A stretch of DNA of 64,000 nt from Verrucomicrobiales bacterium (GTDB lineage: Bacteria > Verrucomicrobiota > Verrucomicrobiia > Limisphaerales > CANJXF01). The notes beneath the pieces are model-generated. The model was not told the origin of the DNA and searched no databases. It saw only the letters and a program-made list of their open reading frames with translations. The position numbers were made by a program, and so were the translations under genes. Positions 16,007 to 24,481 of this stretch are shown here, piece after piece (positions within the stretch are counted from its first letter, which is position 1; every line of letters starts with the position of its first letter). The stretch is from NCBI GenBank assembly GCA_947478865.1, contig CANJXF010000002.1, positions 62,001 through 126,000 on the forward strand. Reading direction: 5' to 3'.

Positions 16007-18574
16007 ATGTTCGTCGATTCATTCCATGAAGCGGAGGTCGCAGAATTAGCTGCGTCGCCTCAGCCGCGGCCAGAGCAGGATACAACCTGCTTCCACTGCG
16101 GCACGCAGTGCCGCGATTCTCTTTACACCAAAGAGGAGAAGGCGTTTTGCTGCAATGGTTGTCTCACCGTTTTTGAGTTATTGTCCGAAAATGGCCTGGA
16201 GAATTTCTACGCGCTCAGCGATTCCGCCGGCGTCCGGATCAAGCCGGCCAATCAAACGGACACATTCGGCTATCTCGACGAGCCGGTCGTGCGCCAGCTC
16301 CTCGTGGATTTCACGGACGAACGAACCACGCGCGTCACGTTTCGAGTTCCGTCCATCCATTGCATCGCTTGCGTCTGGCTGCTCGAAAACCTCTTCCGGC
16401 TGCAACCCGGCATTGGCCAATCGCAGGTCAATTTCCTGCGCAAAGAGATCGCGCTGACCTTTGAGAATTCCAAGGTGAAGCTCAGCCGCGTCGTCGAACT
16501 GCTGACCTCCCTCGGCTACGAGCCGGATCTAAAACTCTCCAATCTCGATTCCCAAAAGAAGAATCCGGTGTCGCGCCGCCTGTGGCTGCAAATCGGTTTC
16601 GCTGGCTTCGCCTTCGGGAACATCATGCTGTTCAGCATTTCATCCTATCTCGGGCTGGACAGCTTCACTGGCCCCGCTTTCAAAAAACTCTTTGGTTATC
16701 TGAGTTTGCTCCTGGCTTTGCCGGTGTTCTTCTACAGCGCATCCGATTATTGGCGCTCCGCCTGGACAAGCCTGCGCGGCAAAATGCTGAACATCGATGT
16801 GCCGATTGCCGCGGGGATTGTCGCCTTGTTTGCGCAAAGCGTTTATGAAGTTCTATCCGGTCACGGCGAAGGCTATTTCGATTCCCTCTGCGGACTGCTG
16901 TTCTTCCTGCTCTGCGGAAAACTCTTCCAACAAAAGACCTACGATCAACTCGCCTTCGATCGCGACTACAAATCTTTCTTCCCGCTCTCGATTACCCGGC
17001 GCAATTCCAGCGATGAATCCGAGGAACGCGTCGCACTCGCCCAGCTGGCCGTCGGCGATCGATTGCTCATTCGCAACGGCGAATTGATTCCAGCCGATTC
17101 ACGCCTCGTCGCGGGCGATGCCGTGATCGATTACAGTTTCGTCACGGGCGAGTCGGAGCCAGCCTCCAAATCGCGCGGCGATTACCTTTATGCCGGCGGG
17201 CGGCAGGTCGGCGGAACGATCGAACTGGAAACCGTCAAAGCCCTTTCACAGAGTTATCTCACCTCGCTCTGGAATCAGGAGGCGTTTCGCAAAGGCAAAG
17301 GAGATTCGCTCAACACACTAACGAACAATTACAGCCAGCGTTTCACCAAGATCATCATCGCCGTCGCGGTCGGCGCGGCTCTCTTCTGGTGGGTAAAAAA
17401 CCCCGCCATTTCTCTGAAAGCATTCACATCCGTTTTGATCGTGGCATGTCCCTGCGCCCTGGCGCTGGCCGCGCCCTTCACGCTCGGAACCGCCCAACGC
17501 GTTCTGGCGCGACGCAATATTTTCCTCAAGAGCTCGAACGTCATCGAGGATCTCGCGCGGGTGGACTCCGTGGTCTTCGACAAGACCGGCACGTTGACTG
17601 CGGTCGGCGCGCAGTCAATTCGCTTCGACGGCGAACCGCTTTCTGCAACCGAAGAAACCTCGATCGGCTCCATCGCCAGGCAATCGACGCATCCATTGTC
17701 CATGCGCGTGGCCGAATTTCTCGCCGAAGGATCCGTCGCGTCAGTCCGTTCCTTTGCGGAAGGCGCCGGTCGCGGCATCGAGGGAATTGTCGCCGGACAC
17801 GAAATTCTATTGGGATCGGCAGCCTGGCTTGGCTTGCGCGGCGTGCAGGTTTCGGTCGCTGGCGATTATTCCCAGGAACAGCAAGGCAGCCTGGTGCATG
17901 TCGCCATCGATCAGCGTTATCGCGGAACATTTGTTGTGGCGAGCGCCTTGCGGACAAATGTGGAGCCGCTGGTTCGCGCCCTTTCGGCCGATTACGAACT
18001 CACCCTGCTCAGCGGTGATAATGAGAAACAGCGCGACACATTCGCCGCCATGTTCGGCGAGCGCACGCAATTCAATCAGTCGCCGCTGAACAAATTGGAA
18101 TTCATCCACGCGCGCCAACGCAGCGGCAAAACCGTGATGATGGTGGGCGATGGCTTGAACGATTCCGGCGCGCTGCAACAGAGCAACGTCGGCATGGCGG
18201 TCGTGGAAAAAATCGGCGCATTCTCCCCCGCCAGCGATATCATCATGGACGCGTCGCTGGTGCCGCAGTTGCATGAGATTCTCCGCTTCTCGAAACGCGC
18301 GGTCACGGTCGTTCGCCTCAGCTTTTTGATCTCCACGATTTACAACCTCGTGGGAATCAGCATCGCGGCGCGCGGGCTTCTTTCGCCGGTCGTCTGCGCG
18401 ATCTTGATGCCGCTTAGCTCGGCAACCGTCGTCGCCTTCGCCTGCGGAGTCACAACCTGGATGGGCCAACGCACCTTCTCGCGGCTGGTCAACCGGCCTG
18501 GAAACGATCATGGCAGGCAAAGCTCAGCCAGCTCGTTGAGCGCGCTAACCCCAAAGTTACAGGAGGCCGCGTGA
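16007..18574 (+). CDS. ccoI: CcoI-type copper-translocating P1B ATPase
   Basis: The 855-aa membrane protein starts with a cysteine-rich metal-binding domain (CFHCGTQC ... FCCNGC, residues about 28-55). An HMA domain follows with SIHCIACVWLLE (about 122). The P-type ATPase core has TGES, the CPC metal site in VACPCALALAAPFTLG, phosphorylation motif DKTGTLTAVG, the P1B motif STHPLS and the hinge GDGLNDSGAL. The protein is about the size of CcoI/FixI. It delivers copper across the inner membrane for assembly of the CuB centre of cbb3 oxidase. Its stop overlaps the ccoS start (GTGA), and the oxidase genes follow directly. The ccoIS pair lies upstream of the structural genes, whereas the classic order puts ccoGHIS downstream. 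Confidence 0.93.
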   Translation: MFVDSFHEAEVAELAASPQPRPEQDTTCFHCGTQCRDSLYTKEEKAFCCNGCLTVFELLSENGLENFYALSDSAGVRIKPANQTDTFGYLDEPVVRQLLVDFTDERTTRVTFRVPSIHCIACVWLLENLFRLQPGIGQSQVNFLRKEIALTFENSKVKLSRVVELLTSLGYEPDLKLSNLDSQKKNPVSRRLWLQIGFAGFAFGNIMLFSISSYLGLDSFTGPAFKKLFGYLSLLLALPVFFYSASDYWRSAWTSLRGKMLNIDVPIAAGIVALFAQSVYEVLSGHGEGYFDSLCGLLFFLLCGKLFQQKTYDQLAFDRDYKSFFPLSITRRNSSDESEERVALAQLAVGDRLLIRNGELIPADSRLVAGDAVIDYSFVTGESEPASKSRGDYLYAGGRQVGGTIELETVKALSQSYLTSLWNQEAFRKGKGDSLNTLTNNYSQRFTKIIIAVAVGAALFWWVKNPAISLKAFTSVLIVACPCALALAAPFTLGTAQRVLARRNIFLKSSNVIEDLARVDSVVFDKTGTLTAVGAQSIRFDGEPLSATEETSIGSIARQSTHPLSMRVAEFLAEGSVASVRSFAEGAGRGIEGIVAGHEILLGSAAWLGLRGVQVSVAGDYSQEQQGSLVHVAIDQRYRGTFVVASALRTNVEPLVRALSADYELTLLSGDNEKQRDTFAAMFGERTQFNQSPLNKLEFIHARQRSGKTVMMVGDGLNDSGALQQSNVGMAVVEKIGAFSPASDIIMDASLVPQLHEILRFSKRAVTVVRLSFLISTIYNLVGISIAARGLLSPVVCAILMPLSSATVVAFACGVTTWMGQRTFSRLVNRPGNDHGRQSSASSLSALTPKLQEAA

Positions 18575-18756
18575 GCATCATTTTCATTTTAATCCCGCTG
18601 AGCATCGTCATCGCCGCCTGCTTTTTGGGCTGCTTTGTCTGGGCCGTTCGCAGCGGCCAATATGAAGACACCTGCACCCCTTCCATGCGGATGCTGACTG
18701 AAGACGCCACGCCGAGCGCCGAGCGCAAAAACATTTCACCCCATAACACGAAATAA
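18571..18756 (+). CDS. ccoS: Cbb3-type cytochrome oxidase assembly protein CcoS
   Basis: The 61-aa protein begins with a GTG inside the ccoI stop region. It has a single N-terminal TM helix (SIIFILIPLSIVIAACFLGCFVWAV) followed by SGQYEDTCTPSMRML. The AVRSGQYEDxxxPxxRML pattern is the CcoS signature. It is needed for cofactor insertion into the oxidase. Length and place between ccoI and ccoNO support the call. Confidence 0.9.
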   Translation: MSIIFILIPLSIVIAACFLGCFVWAVRSGQYEDTCTPSMRMLTEDATPSAERKNISPHNTK

Positions 18757-18757
18757 C

Positions 18758-21001
18758 ATGAATGTAGAACCAACCGCAAAAACACCGACTGGCTCCCGAC
18801 CCATCGTAGAAACATTCCGATACGACAACCGAATCGTCCGCGCGTTTGCGATTGCCACCGTCATCTGGGGCATCGTCGGAATGAGCGCCGGATTACTGGC
18901 GGCCGTGCAACTATTCTGGCCGGAAGCAAACCTCAACCTCCAGTTCGTCTCCTTCGGACGATTGAGGCCACTGCACACGAACGCCGTGATTTTCGCCTTC
19001 ATCGGCAACGGCATGTTCATGGGAATTTATTATTCGCTCCAGCGATTGTGCAAAGCGCGGATGTTCAACGACAAGTTGAGCTGGATTAATTTCTGGGGCT
19101 GGAACGCAATCATCGTCGCCGCGGCCATCACTTTGCCGCTCGGTCTAACCACCAGCAAAGAATACGCGGAACTCGAATGGCCGATCGATATCGCCATCGC
19201 GCTCATCTGGGTGGTGTTCACGGTGAACCTGATCGGCACGATCCTGAAACGCCGTGAGAAACATCTCTACGTCGCGATCTGGTTTTACATTGCGACCGCG
19301 CTAACGGTTGCGGTGTTGCACATCGTCAACTCAATAGAAGTTCCGGCAACCCTATTCAAGAGCTACTCAATGTATGCCGGAGTTCAGGATGCGCTCGTGC
19401 AATGGTGGTATGGCCATAACGCCGTCGCCTTCTTCCTTACCACGCCTTACCTCGGTTTGATGTATTACTTCCTGCCCAAGGCGGCGAACCGTCCGGTGTT
19501 CTCCTATCGCCTATCGATCATTCACTTCTGGGCGTTGATTTTCATCTACATCTGGGCCGGGCCGCATCACCTGCTCTACACCGCGCTGCCCGATTGGGCC
19601 CAGTCTCTGGGCATGGTGTTCTCCGTGATGCTCGTCGCTCCATCGTGGGGCGGCATGTTGAACGGGCTGCTCACCTTGCGAGGTGCGTGGGACAAGGTTC
19701 GCCAGGATCCCATGCTCAAGTTTATGGTCGTCGCTATAACCGCTTACGGCATGGCCACCCTCGAAGGCCCGATGCTCGCGATCAAGAGCGTCAACTCGCT
19801 TTCGCATTACACGGATTGGACCATCGCCCACGTTCACACCGGCGCGCTCGGCTGGAACGGGTTTCTCACTTTCTCGATGCTCTATTGGCTCTTCCCACGG
19901 CTCTACAACACCAAGCTCTGGTCAACCAAGCTGGCGAACTACCACTTCTGGATCGCACTGCTCGGCATGGTCTTCTACGTCATCCCGATGTATTGGAGCG
20001 GCATCACCCAAGGCTTGATGTGGAAACAATTCACCGCCGATGGGTTCCTGCAATACCCGAACTTTCTGGAAACCGTGCTCAACCTGATTCCAATGTATCG
20101 CCTGCGCGCCGTCGGTGGGTCGCTCTATATCTTTGGCGCTTTCCTGATGGCGTTTAACCTCTGGAAAACCGCCCGGAGCGGCGTGTTCCAGCCCGACACC
20201 GAAGCGCAAGCCGCGCCCCTCCGCGCTCAAAAGCCGCATGCCGAGGAAAAAAATCCTTGGGGCCATCGCACCCTGGAAGCCAAACCACTCCTGCTCACCG
20301 GCCTTGCCCTGGTCGCCGTGCTCATTGGTGGCCTGATCGAAATCGTGCCGATGTATCTGATCAAAGAAAACGTTCCCACCATCTCGAGTGTGAAACCTTA
20401 CACCCCGCTTGAAGTGCTGGGACGCGACCTTTACATCCGGGAAGGTTGCGTGGGTTGCCACTCGCAAATGATTCGCCCGTTCCGCTCCGAGACGGAGCGC
20501 TACGGCGATTACTCCAAGGCGGGCGAATTTGTTTACGACCATCCGTTTCTGTGGGGTTCAAAACGCACCGGACCGGACCTCCATCGCATCGGCAATAAAT
20601 ACCCGGATGCCTGGCACTACAATCACATGGACGATCCACGCACCACCTCGCCCGAGTCGATCATGCCGCGCTATTCGTGGTTGCTGACGCAGAAGCTTGA
20701 TACGAGTTCCTTGCCGGCGCGGATCGGCGCCTTGCGCAAGGTTGGGGTCCCCTACCCTGCTGGTTACGAACAGATTGCCGAGAAGGAACTTCAGGCGCAG
20801 TCCGCCAAGGTCGTGCAGAACCTGGCCACCGGTTCCGTGAAAGCTGAAGCCGACAAGGAAATCATCGCGCTGATCGCCTACCTGCAACGGCTCGGCGTCG
20901 ATATCAAAGCCACCGGGCCAACCAACGCTCCGGCGGCGGCCCCGGTTGAAGCGCCCAAGAAAACAGCGCAAAAAAAATCCACTGAACAAGCCCGAAACTA
21001 A
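18758..21001 (+). CDS. ccoNO: Fused cbb3-type cytochrome c oxidase subunits I and II (CcoN-CcoO)
   Basis: The 747-aa protein joins two subunits that are separate in proteobacteria. Residues about 25-475 form the 12-TM catalytic subunit I, with haem and CuB histidines in LRPLHTNAVIF, WWYGHNAVAFFLTTPYLG, GPHHLLYTALPDW and AHVHTGALGWNGF. A linker (EAQAAPLRAQKPHAEEKNPWG) leads to subunit II at about residue 500. That part has one TM (LLLTGLALVAVLIGGLIEIVPMYL), the haem-c site CVGCHSQMIRPFRSE and axial-Met region SIMPRYSW. The C-terminal 30 residues are Ala/Lys/Pro-rich. The enzyme reduces O2 at very low concentrations and pumps protons. No separate ccoN or ccoO is present. The ATG is one base after the ccoS stop. 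Confidence 0.95.
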   Translation: MNVEPTAKTPTGSRPIVETFRYDNRIVRAFAIATVIWGIVGMSAGLLAAVQLFWPEANLNLQFVSFGRLRPLHTNAVIFAFIGNGMFMGIYYSLQRLCKARMFNDKLSWINFWGWNAIIVAAAITLPLGLTTSKEYAELEWPIDIAIALIWVVFTVNLIGTILKRREKHLYVAIWFYIATALTVAVLHIVNSIEVPATLFKSYSMYAGVQDALVQWWYGHNAVAFFLTTPYLGLMYYFLPKAANRPVFSYRLSIIHFWALIFIYIWAGPHHLLYTALPDWAQSLGMVFSVMLVAPSWGGMLNGLLTLRGAWDKVRQDPMLKFMVVAITAYGMATLEGPMLAIKSVNSLSHYTDWTIAHVHTGALGWNGFLTFSMLYWLFPRLYNTKLWSTKLANYHFWIALLGMVFYVIPMYWSGITQGLMWKQFTADGFLQYPNFLETVLNLIPMYRLRAVGGSLYIFGAFLMAFNLWKTARSGVFQPDTEAQAAPLRAQKPHAEEKNPWGHRTLEAKPLLLTGLALVAVLIGGLIEIVPMYLIKENVPTISSVKPYTPLEVLGRDLYIREGCVGCHSQMIRPFRSETERYGDYSKAGEFVYDHPFLWGSKRTGPDLHRIGNKYPDAWHYNHMDDPRTTSPESIMPRYSWLLTQKLDTSSLPARIGALRKVGVPYPAGYEQIAEKELQAQSAKVVQNLATGSVKAEADKEIIALIAYLQRLGVDIKATGPTNAPAAAPVEAPKKTAQKKSTEQARN

Positions 21002-21008
21002 TACGTTT

Positions 21009-21209
21009 ATGATCAAAAATGTGCTAACCGATATCGGCGGCGTCGCCGTCTACGGCGTGATCTCGATCTGCCTGTTCTTCCTCGTCTTTATCAGCGCGCT
21101 CCTCTGGGCGTTCCTGTTGAAGAAGCCGTTTCTGAAAACGATGAGCTCGCTGCCCCTCAGCGATGAACCACCAACCTCAGTTGAATCCGGAGACAAAATC
21201 CATGAATAA
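21009..21209 (+). CDS. ccoQ: CcoQ-like small subunit of cbb3 oxidase
   Basis: From the ATG at 21009 (seven bases after the ccoNO stop) a 66-aa protein has one TM helix (VAVYGVISICLFFLVFISALLWAFLL) and a short polar tail. The frame continues upstream into ccoNO but that part is only the lysine-rich end read out of frame. Position between ccoNO and ccoP and the single-TM form identify it as the CcoQ equivalent, which stabilises the complex. Sequence similarity to classic CcoQ is weak, as is usual. Confidence 0.7.
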   Translation: MIKNVLTDIGGVAVYGVISICLFFLVFISALLWAFLLKKPFLKTMSSLPLSDEPPTSVESGDKIHE

Positions 21210-21798
21210 TAATTCCGACGAACCAAACGATCCGTTGCTGATGGATCACGAAGCCGATGGCATCAAAGAACTCGATAACAATCTCCCGCGGTGGTGGGTC
21301 TGGTTGTTCTACCTCTCGATCATCTTCGCGTTCATTTACATGGGCTACTACCATGTGTTCCACATCGGAAAGCTGCAGGCCGCGGAATACGAGACGGAGT
21401 GGAAACAGGGCGAGGCGATCAAGGTGGCCGCGTTGACGAAGTTCGAAGCGACGCTCGGTTCCCTCACTCCATCGAAGGACTCCACCGTGCTGAATCAAGG
21501 CGCCCAGGTCTACACAACCTACTGCTCGCCCTGCCATCGACCCGACGGCGGCGGACTGGTTGGACCAAACCTCACGGATGATTATTGGATCCACGGCTCA
21601 AACTATGTGGACAACTTGAAAACCATTATCAACGGGGTTCCGGAGAAAGGCATGCTCACCTGGAAAGGCATCCTCAAGCCGAGCGACATCCAGGCGGTCG
21701 CCAGCTACATCTACACTTTGCGCGGCACGAAACCGCCGAATCCGAAACTGCCGGAGAACCTGCAGCAGGCACCTACGGGACCGAGTCCCTTCGAGTGA
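21202..21798 (+). CDS. ccoP: Short single-haem CcoP-like cytochrome c subunit of cbb3 oxidase
   Basis: I choose the ATG at 21202, eight bases inside ccoQ, because a GGAG lies 10 bases before it; an upstream in-frame ATG at 21163 lacks such a site. The 198-aa protein has the CcoP N-terminal domain (DGIKELDNNLPRWWVWLFYLSIIFAFIYMGYY), one TM helix, a periplasmic linker and a single haem-c domain with YCSPCHRPDGGGLVGPNL and the Met-ligand region KGMLTWKGIL. Classic CcoP is around 300 aa with two haem-binding CXXCH motifs; this one has only one. It should still receive electrons from a soluble cytochrome and pass them to the CcoO part. Confidence 0.9.
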   Translation: MNNNSDEPNDPLLMDHEADGIKELDNNLPRWWVWLFYLSIIFAFIYMGYYHVFHIGKLQAAEYETEWKQGEAIKVAALTKFEATLGSLTPSKDSTVLNQGAQVYTTYCSPCHRPDGGGLVGPNLTDDYWIHGSNYVDNLKTIINGVPEKGMLTWKGILKPSDIQAVASYIYTLRGTKPPNPKLPENLQQAPTGPSPFE

Positions 21799-21814
21799 TG
21801 CCAGATTGATCTAA

Positions 21815-21839
21815 CACGGGCGGTGCCAAGCCGCCCGTG
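21815..21839 (+). promoter_or_regulatory. Perfect hairpin between ccoP and ccoG
   Basis: CACGGGCGG and CCGCCCGTG form a perfect 9-bp GC-rich stem with a seven-base loop in the 55-base gap between ccoP and ccoG. It has no T-tract, so it is not a normal intrinsic terminator. It may protect the structural-gene mRNA or lower expression of the downstream accessory genes; this is inference. Confidence 0.5.
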
Positions 21840-21853
21840 GTTTGAAGAACCGT

Positions 21854-23314
21854 ATGAACAACACCTCCCAGCCCTCGAGCAACGCCGACCCGCACGGGCC
21901 CGCCCAGCAGGTCAACTGGGAGGATTTTCGCGACCATCTCGCAACAGCCGACAAGCAAGGCAATCGCCGCTGGATTTATCCAAAGAAACCCGCAGGCCGG
22001 TGGTATGACCGCCGCACCTACGTGAGTTGGCTGCTACTCGCGATCATGTTCGCCGGACCGTTCATCCGCATTAACGGAAACCCGCTGTTGATGATCGATA
22101 TCGTGTCGCGGCGATTTTCCATTCTCGGCCAGATTTTCTGGCCGCAGGACACACTCCTCTTCACGGTCGCAATGCTTGTGTTCGTCGTCGGGATTATCAT
22201 CTTCACGACGGCTTTTGGCCGGCTCTGGTGCGGATGGACCTGCCCGCAAACTTTGTTGATGGAAATGGTCTTTCGTAAAATCGAATACGCCATCGAAGGC
22301 GACCATGCCGAACAAAAGGCCCTGGCAGCCTCGCCCTGGACTGCCGCCAAGATCAGGAAAAAAACCTTCAAACACGCGATCTTTCTTACCCTCTCGTTCG
22401 TCATCGGCAACACGCTGCTGAGCTACATCATTGGCAGCGATCAGCTTTTTCACATCATCGGCGACGATCCGCGAAAACATACCGTGGGCCTGATCTTCAT
22501 GATTTTATTCACGCTCCTGTTCTACGCGATTTTCGCCCGCTTCCGCGAACAGGCGTGCACCTTCATTTGTCCCTACGGCCGGGTCCAGTCCGCCATTCTC
22601 GACGAAAACACATTGGTCGTGGCCTATGACTATAAGCGCGGCGAAAAGCGCGCGCCGCTTCATCGCGAACAAACGGCTGCACAACGCCAGGCGGCCGGAT
22701 TCGGCGATTGCGTCGCCTGCCGCCAATGTGTCGCCGTCTGTCCCACCGGCATTGACATCCGCGACGGCACGCAAATGGAATGTGTCAATTGCACCGCGTG
22801 CATCGATGCGTGCGATAACATCATGGATAAAGTGGGCAGGCCACGCGGCCTGATCCGCTTCGCCTCACTCAACAATATTGAACGGGGCGAGAAGCAGCAT
22901 TTCACTCCGCGCATGAAAGGTTACAGCGTGGTTCTGGTCGCGTTGATTTCATTGTTCCTGTTCCTGCTCTTCACCCGTTCCGATGTGCAGACCACCTTGC
23001 TTCGCGCGCCGGGGGCTCTCTTTCAGAAAACTGCGGATGGCAAGGTGCAGAACATTTACACCCTTAAACTCGTCAACAAAACGTCGCACGACATACCCGT
23101 GGAATTGAAGCTGGATAACATCGCCGGCAAACTCACGGTCATGGGGAGCGCCGAGTTAACGGTTCCAAAAGAGAAGCTTGCCCAGTCTTCCGTCATCGTC
23201 GAACTGGCTCCGGACAAATTAACCGGAGCCACCACCAAACTGAAGGTGGGCATCTATTCAAAAGGCAAACTGCTGGACAGCGTGAACACCGTTTTCGTCG
23301 GGCCACGCGAGTAA
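21854..23314 (+). CDS. ccoG: Cytochrome c oxidase accessory protein CcoG
   Basis: The 486-aa polyferredoxin-like membrane protein starts at the ATG at 21854 (a TTG four codons upstream is less likely). About five TM helices carry the conserved RRFSILGQIFWPQD, CGWTCPQTLLMEMVFRKIEYAIEGD and CTFICPYGRVQS. Two 4Fe-4S motifs follow (CVACRQCVAVCPTGIDIRDGT and CVNCTACIDACDNIMDKV), then RGLIRFAS and a periplasmic Ig-like C-terminal domain (about residues 370-486). CcoG is thought to reduce Cu(II) and pass Cu(I) to the oxidase assembly path. Order and spacing (10 bases to ccoH) fit a single operon. Confidence 0.94.
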   Translation: MNNTSQPSSNADPHGPAQQVNWEDFRDHLATADKQGNRRWIYPKKPAGRWYDRRTYVSWLLLAIMFAGPFIRINGNPLLMIDIVSRRFSILGQIFWPQDTLLFTVAMLVFVVGIIIFTTAFGRLWCGWTCPQTLLMEMVFRKIEYAIEGDHAEQKALAASPWTAAKIRKKTFKHAIFLTLSFVIGNTLLSYIIGSDQLFHIIGDDPRKHTVGLIFMILFTLLFYAIFARFREQACTFICPYGRVQSAILDENTLVVAYDYKRGEKRAPLHREQTAAQRQAAGFGDCVACRQCVAVCPTGIDIRDGTQMECVNCTACIDACDNIMDKVGRPRGLIRFASLNNIERGEKQHFTPRMKGYSVVLVALISLFLFLLFTRSDVQTTLLRAPGALFQKTADGKVQNIYTLKLVNKTSHDIPVELKLDNIAGKLTVMGSAELTVPKEKLAQSSVIVELAPDKLTGATTKLKVGIYSKGKLLDSVNTVFVGPRE

Positions 23315-23323
23315 CTTAATTTT

Positions 23324-23800
23324 ATGAATACACCCGCCACTCCGAAACCGAATTCGCGCAATCCCTGGCCGATCGCCATCGTCGCCTACTTCGTTCTCTT
23401 CATTTCGTTCATCATCGGCTACATCATTTGGTCCACTGGACAACGACAGGATCTGGTCCGCAGCGATTACTACGAGCAGGAAATAAAGTTTCAGCAGCGA
23501 CTCGACAGTATGAATCGCACCCAGCCGCTTCGCGCGCAGGTTGCAGTCACCTTCGATCCCGCCACTCGCGCGGTTCGAATCGCTCTACCCGTCGAGAATG
23601 GAAAACCGAGCATTGGCGAAATCGATTTGTATCGCCCATCGGATTCCCGTCTCGATAAAAAATTTCAACTCGCGCTCGACGCCCAAGGAATCCAGCACCT
23701 GGACGCCGCGAAGCTCCGCCCCGGCCGATGGAAAGTGCGCGTGCAATGGACGGTGGACGGACGCGATTATTTCTTCGATCAAGCACTCGTGATTATCTGA
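23324..23800 (+). CDS. ccoH: FixH/CcoH family protein
   Basis: The 158-aa protein has one N-terminal TM helix (WPIAIVAYFVLFISFIIGYIIW) followed by RQDLVRSDYYEQEIKFQQRLD, the FixH signature where the YYxxE stretch follows the membrane segment. A periplasmic beta-sandwich ends in RPGRWKVRVQWTVDGRDYFFDQ. FixH/CcoH is needed for stable assembly of cbb3 oxidase and works with CcoI. It starts 10 bases after ccoG. Confidence 0.9.
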   Translation: MNTPATPKPNSRNPWPIAIVAYFVLFISFIIGYIIWSTGQRQDLVRSDYYEQEIKFQQRLDSMNRTQPLRAQVAVTFDPATRAVRIALPVENGKPSIGEIDLYRPSDSRLDKKFQLALDAQGIQHLDAAKLRPGRWKVRVQWTVDGRDYFFDQALVII

Positions 23801-23802
23801 CG

Positions 23803-24480
23803 ATGGAACTTTGGACGGCATTTATTCTCGGCCTGGTGGGCAGCCTGCATTGCGCGGGGATGTGCGGCCCGCTCGCGCTGGCTTTGCCGGCCACCGGAAA
23901 CTCGCAAACCAGTTTCACGCTGGGTCGAATCGCCTACAACGCCGGTCGCGTGGTGACCTACAGTTTGCTCGGCGCGCTTTTCGGCGTGGTCGGAAAAGCC
24001 TTCGCGCTCGCCGGATTGCAGCGATGGCTTTCGCTAATTGCCGGCATCGCCATCCTCCTCGCATTCTTCGCCACGACCAAGTTTGCGCTGAACACGCGCA
24101 TCTCTCTCGCCGTCACCGTTTTGAAGAACGCCCTCGGAAAACTTCTGCAACGCCGCACCTTCAACTCCCTCCTCCTGCTCGGCATGTTGAATGGATTGCT
24201 TCCCTGCGGCTTGGTTTACGTCGCGTGCGCGGGCGCGGCAGCCACGGGCGAATTCGTTTCCGGAATTCAATACATGTTCCTCTTCGGTCTCGGCACCGTC
24301 CCTATGCTGCTCTCGATCGGCCTGCTTGGAAAAAAACTTCACTTCGCGCTGCGGTTGAAATTCCAGAAGCTCATCCCAATCTGCTTCGTCCTGCTCGGCG
24401 TGTTGCTGATCCTGCGCGGATTATCGCTCGGCATTCCTTACGTCAGCCCCGATCTAGCCAGCGGCGGTTGCTGCCATTGA
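23803..24480 (+). CDS. TauE/SafE-like membrane protein of the cbb3 cluster (UreH-type)
   Basis: The start is the ATG at 23803, two bases after the ccoH stop; the same frame runs further upstream inside ccoH and is ignored. The 225-aa protein has about six TM helices. Two cysteine motifs mark the UreH/SafE-2 group: GLVGSLHCAGMCGPLALALP at the N-terminus and GMLNGLLPCGLVYVACAGA in the middle. It ends in GGCCH. Such proteins often sit at the end of cbb3 operons and have been linked to metal (copper) handling rather than sulfite export. The transport substrate here is inferred. It ends one base from the convergent mfd stop. Confidence 0.8.
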   Translation: MELWTAFILGLVGSLHCAGMCGPLALALPATGNSQTSFTLGRIAYNAGRVVTYSLLGALFGVVGKAFALAGLQRWLSLIAGIAILLAFFATTKFALNTRISLAVTVLKNALGKLLQRRTFNSLLLLGMLNGLLPCGLVYVACAGAAATGEFVSGIQYMFLFGLGTVPMLLSIGLLGKKLHFALRLKFQKLIPICFVLLGVLLILRGLSLGIPYVSPDLASGGCCH

Positions 24481-24481
24481 G

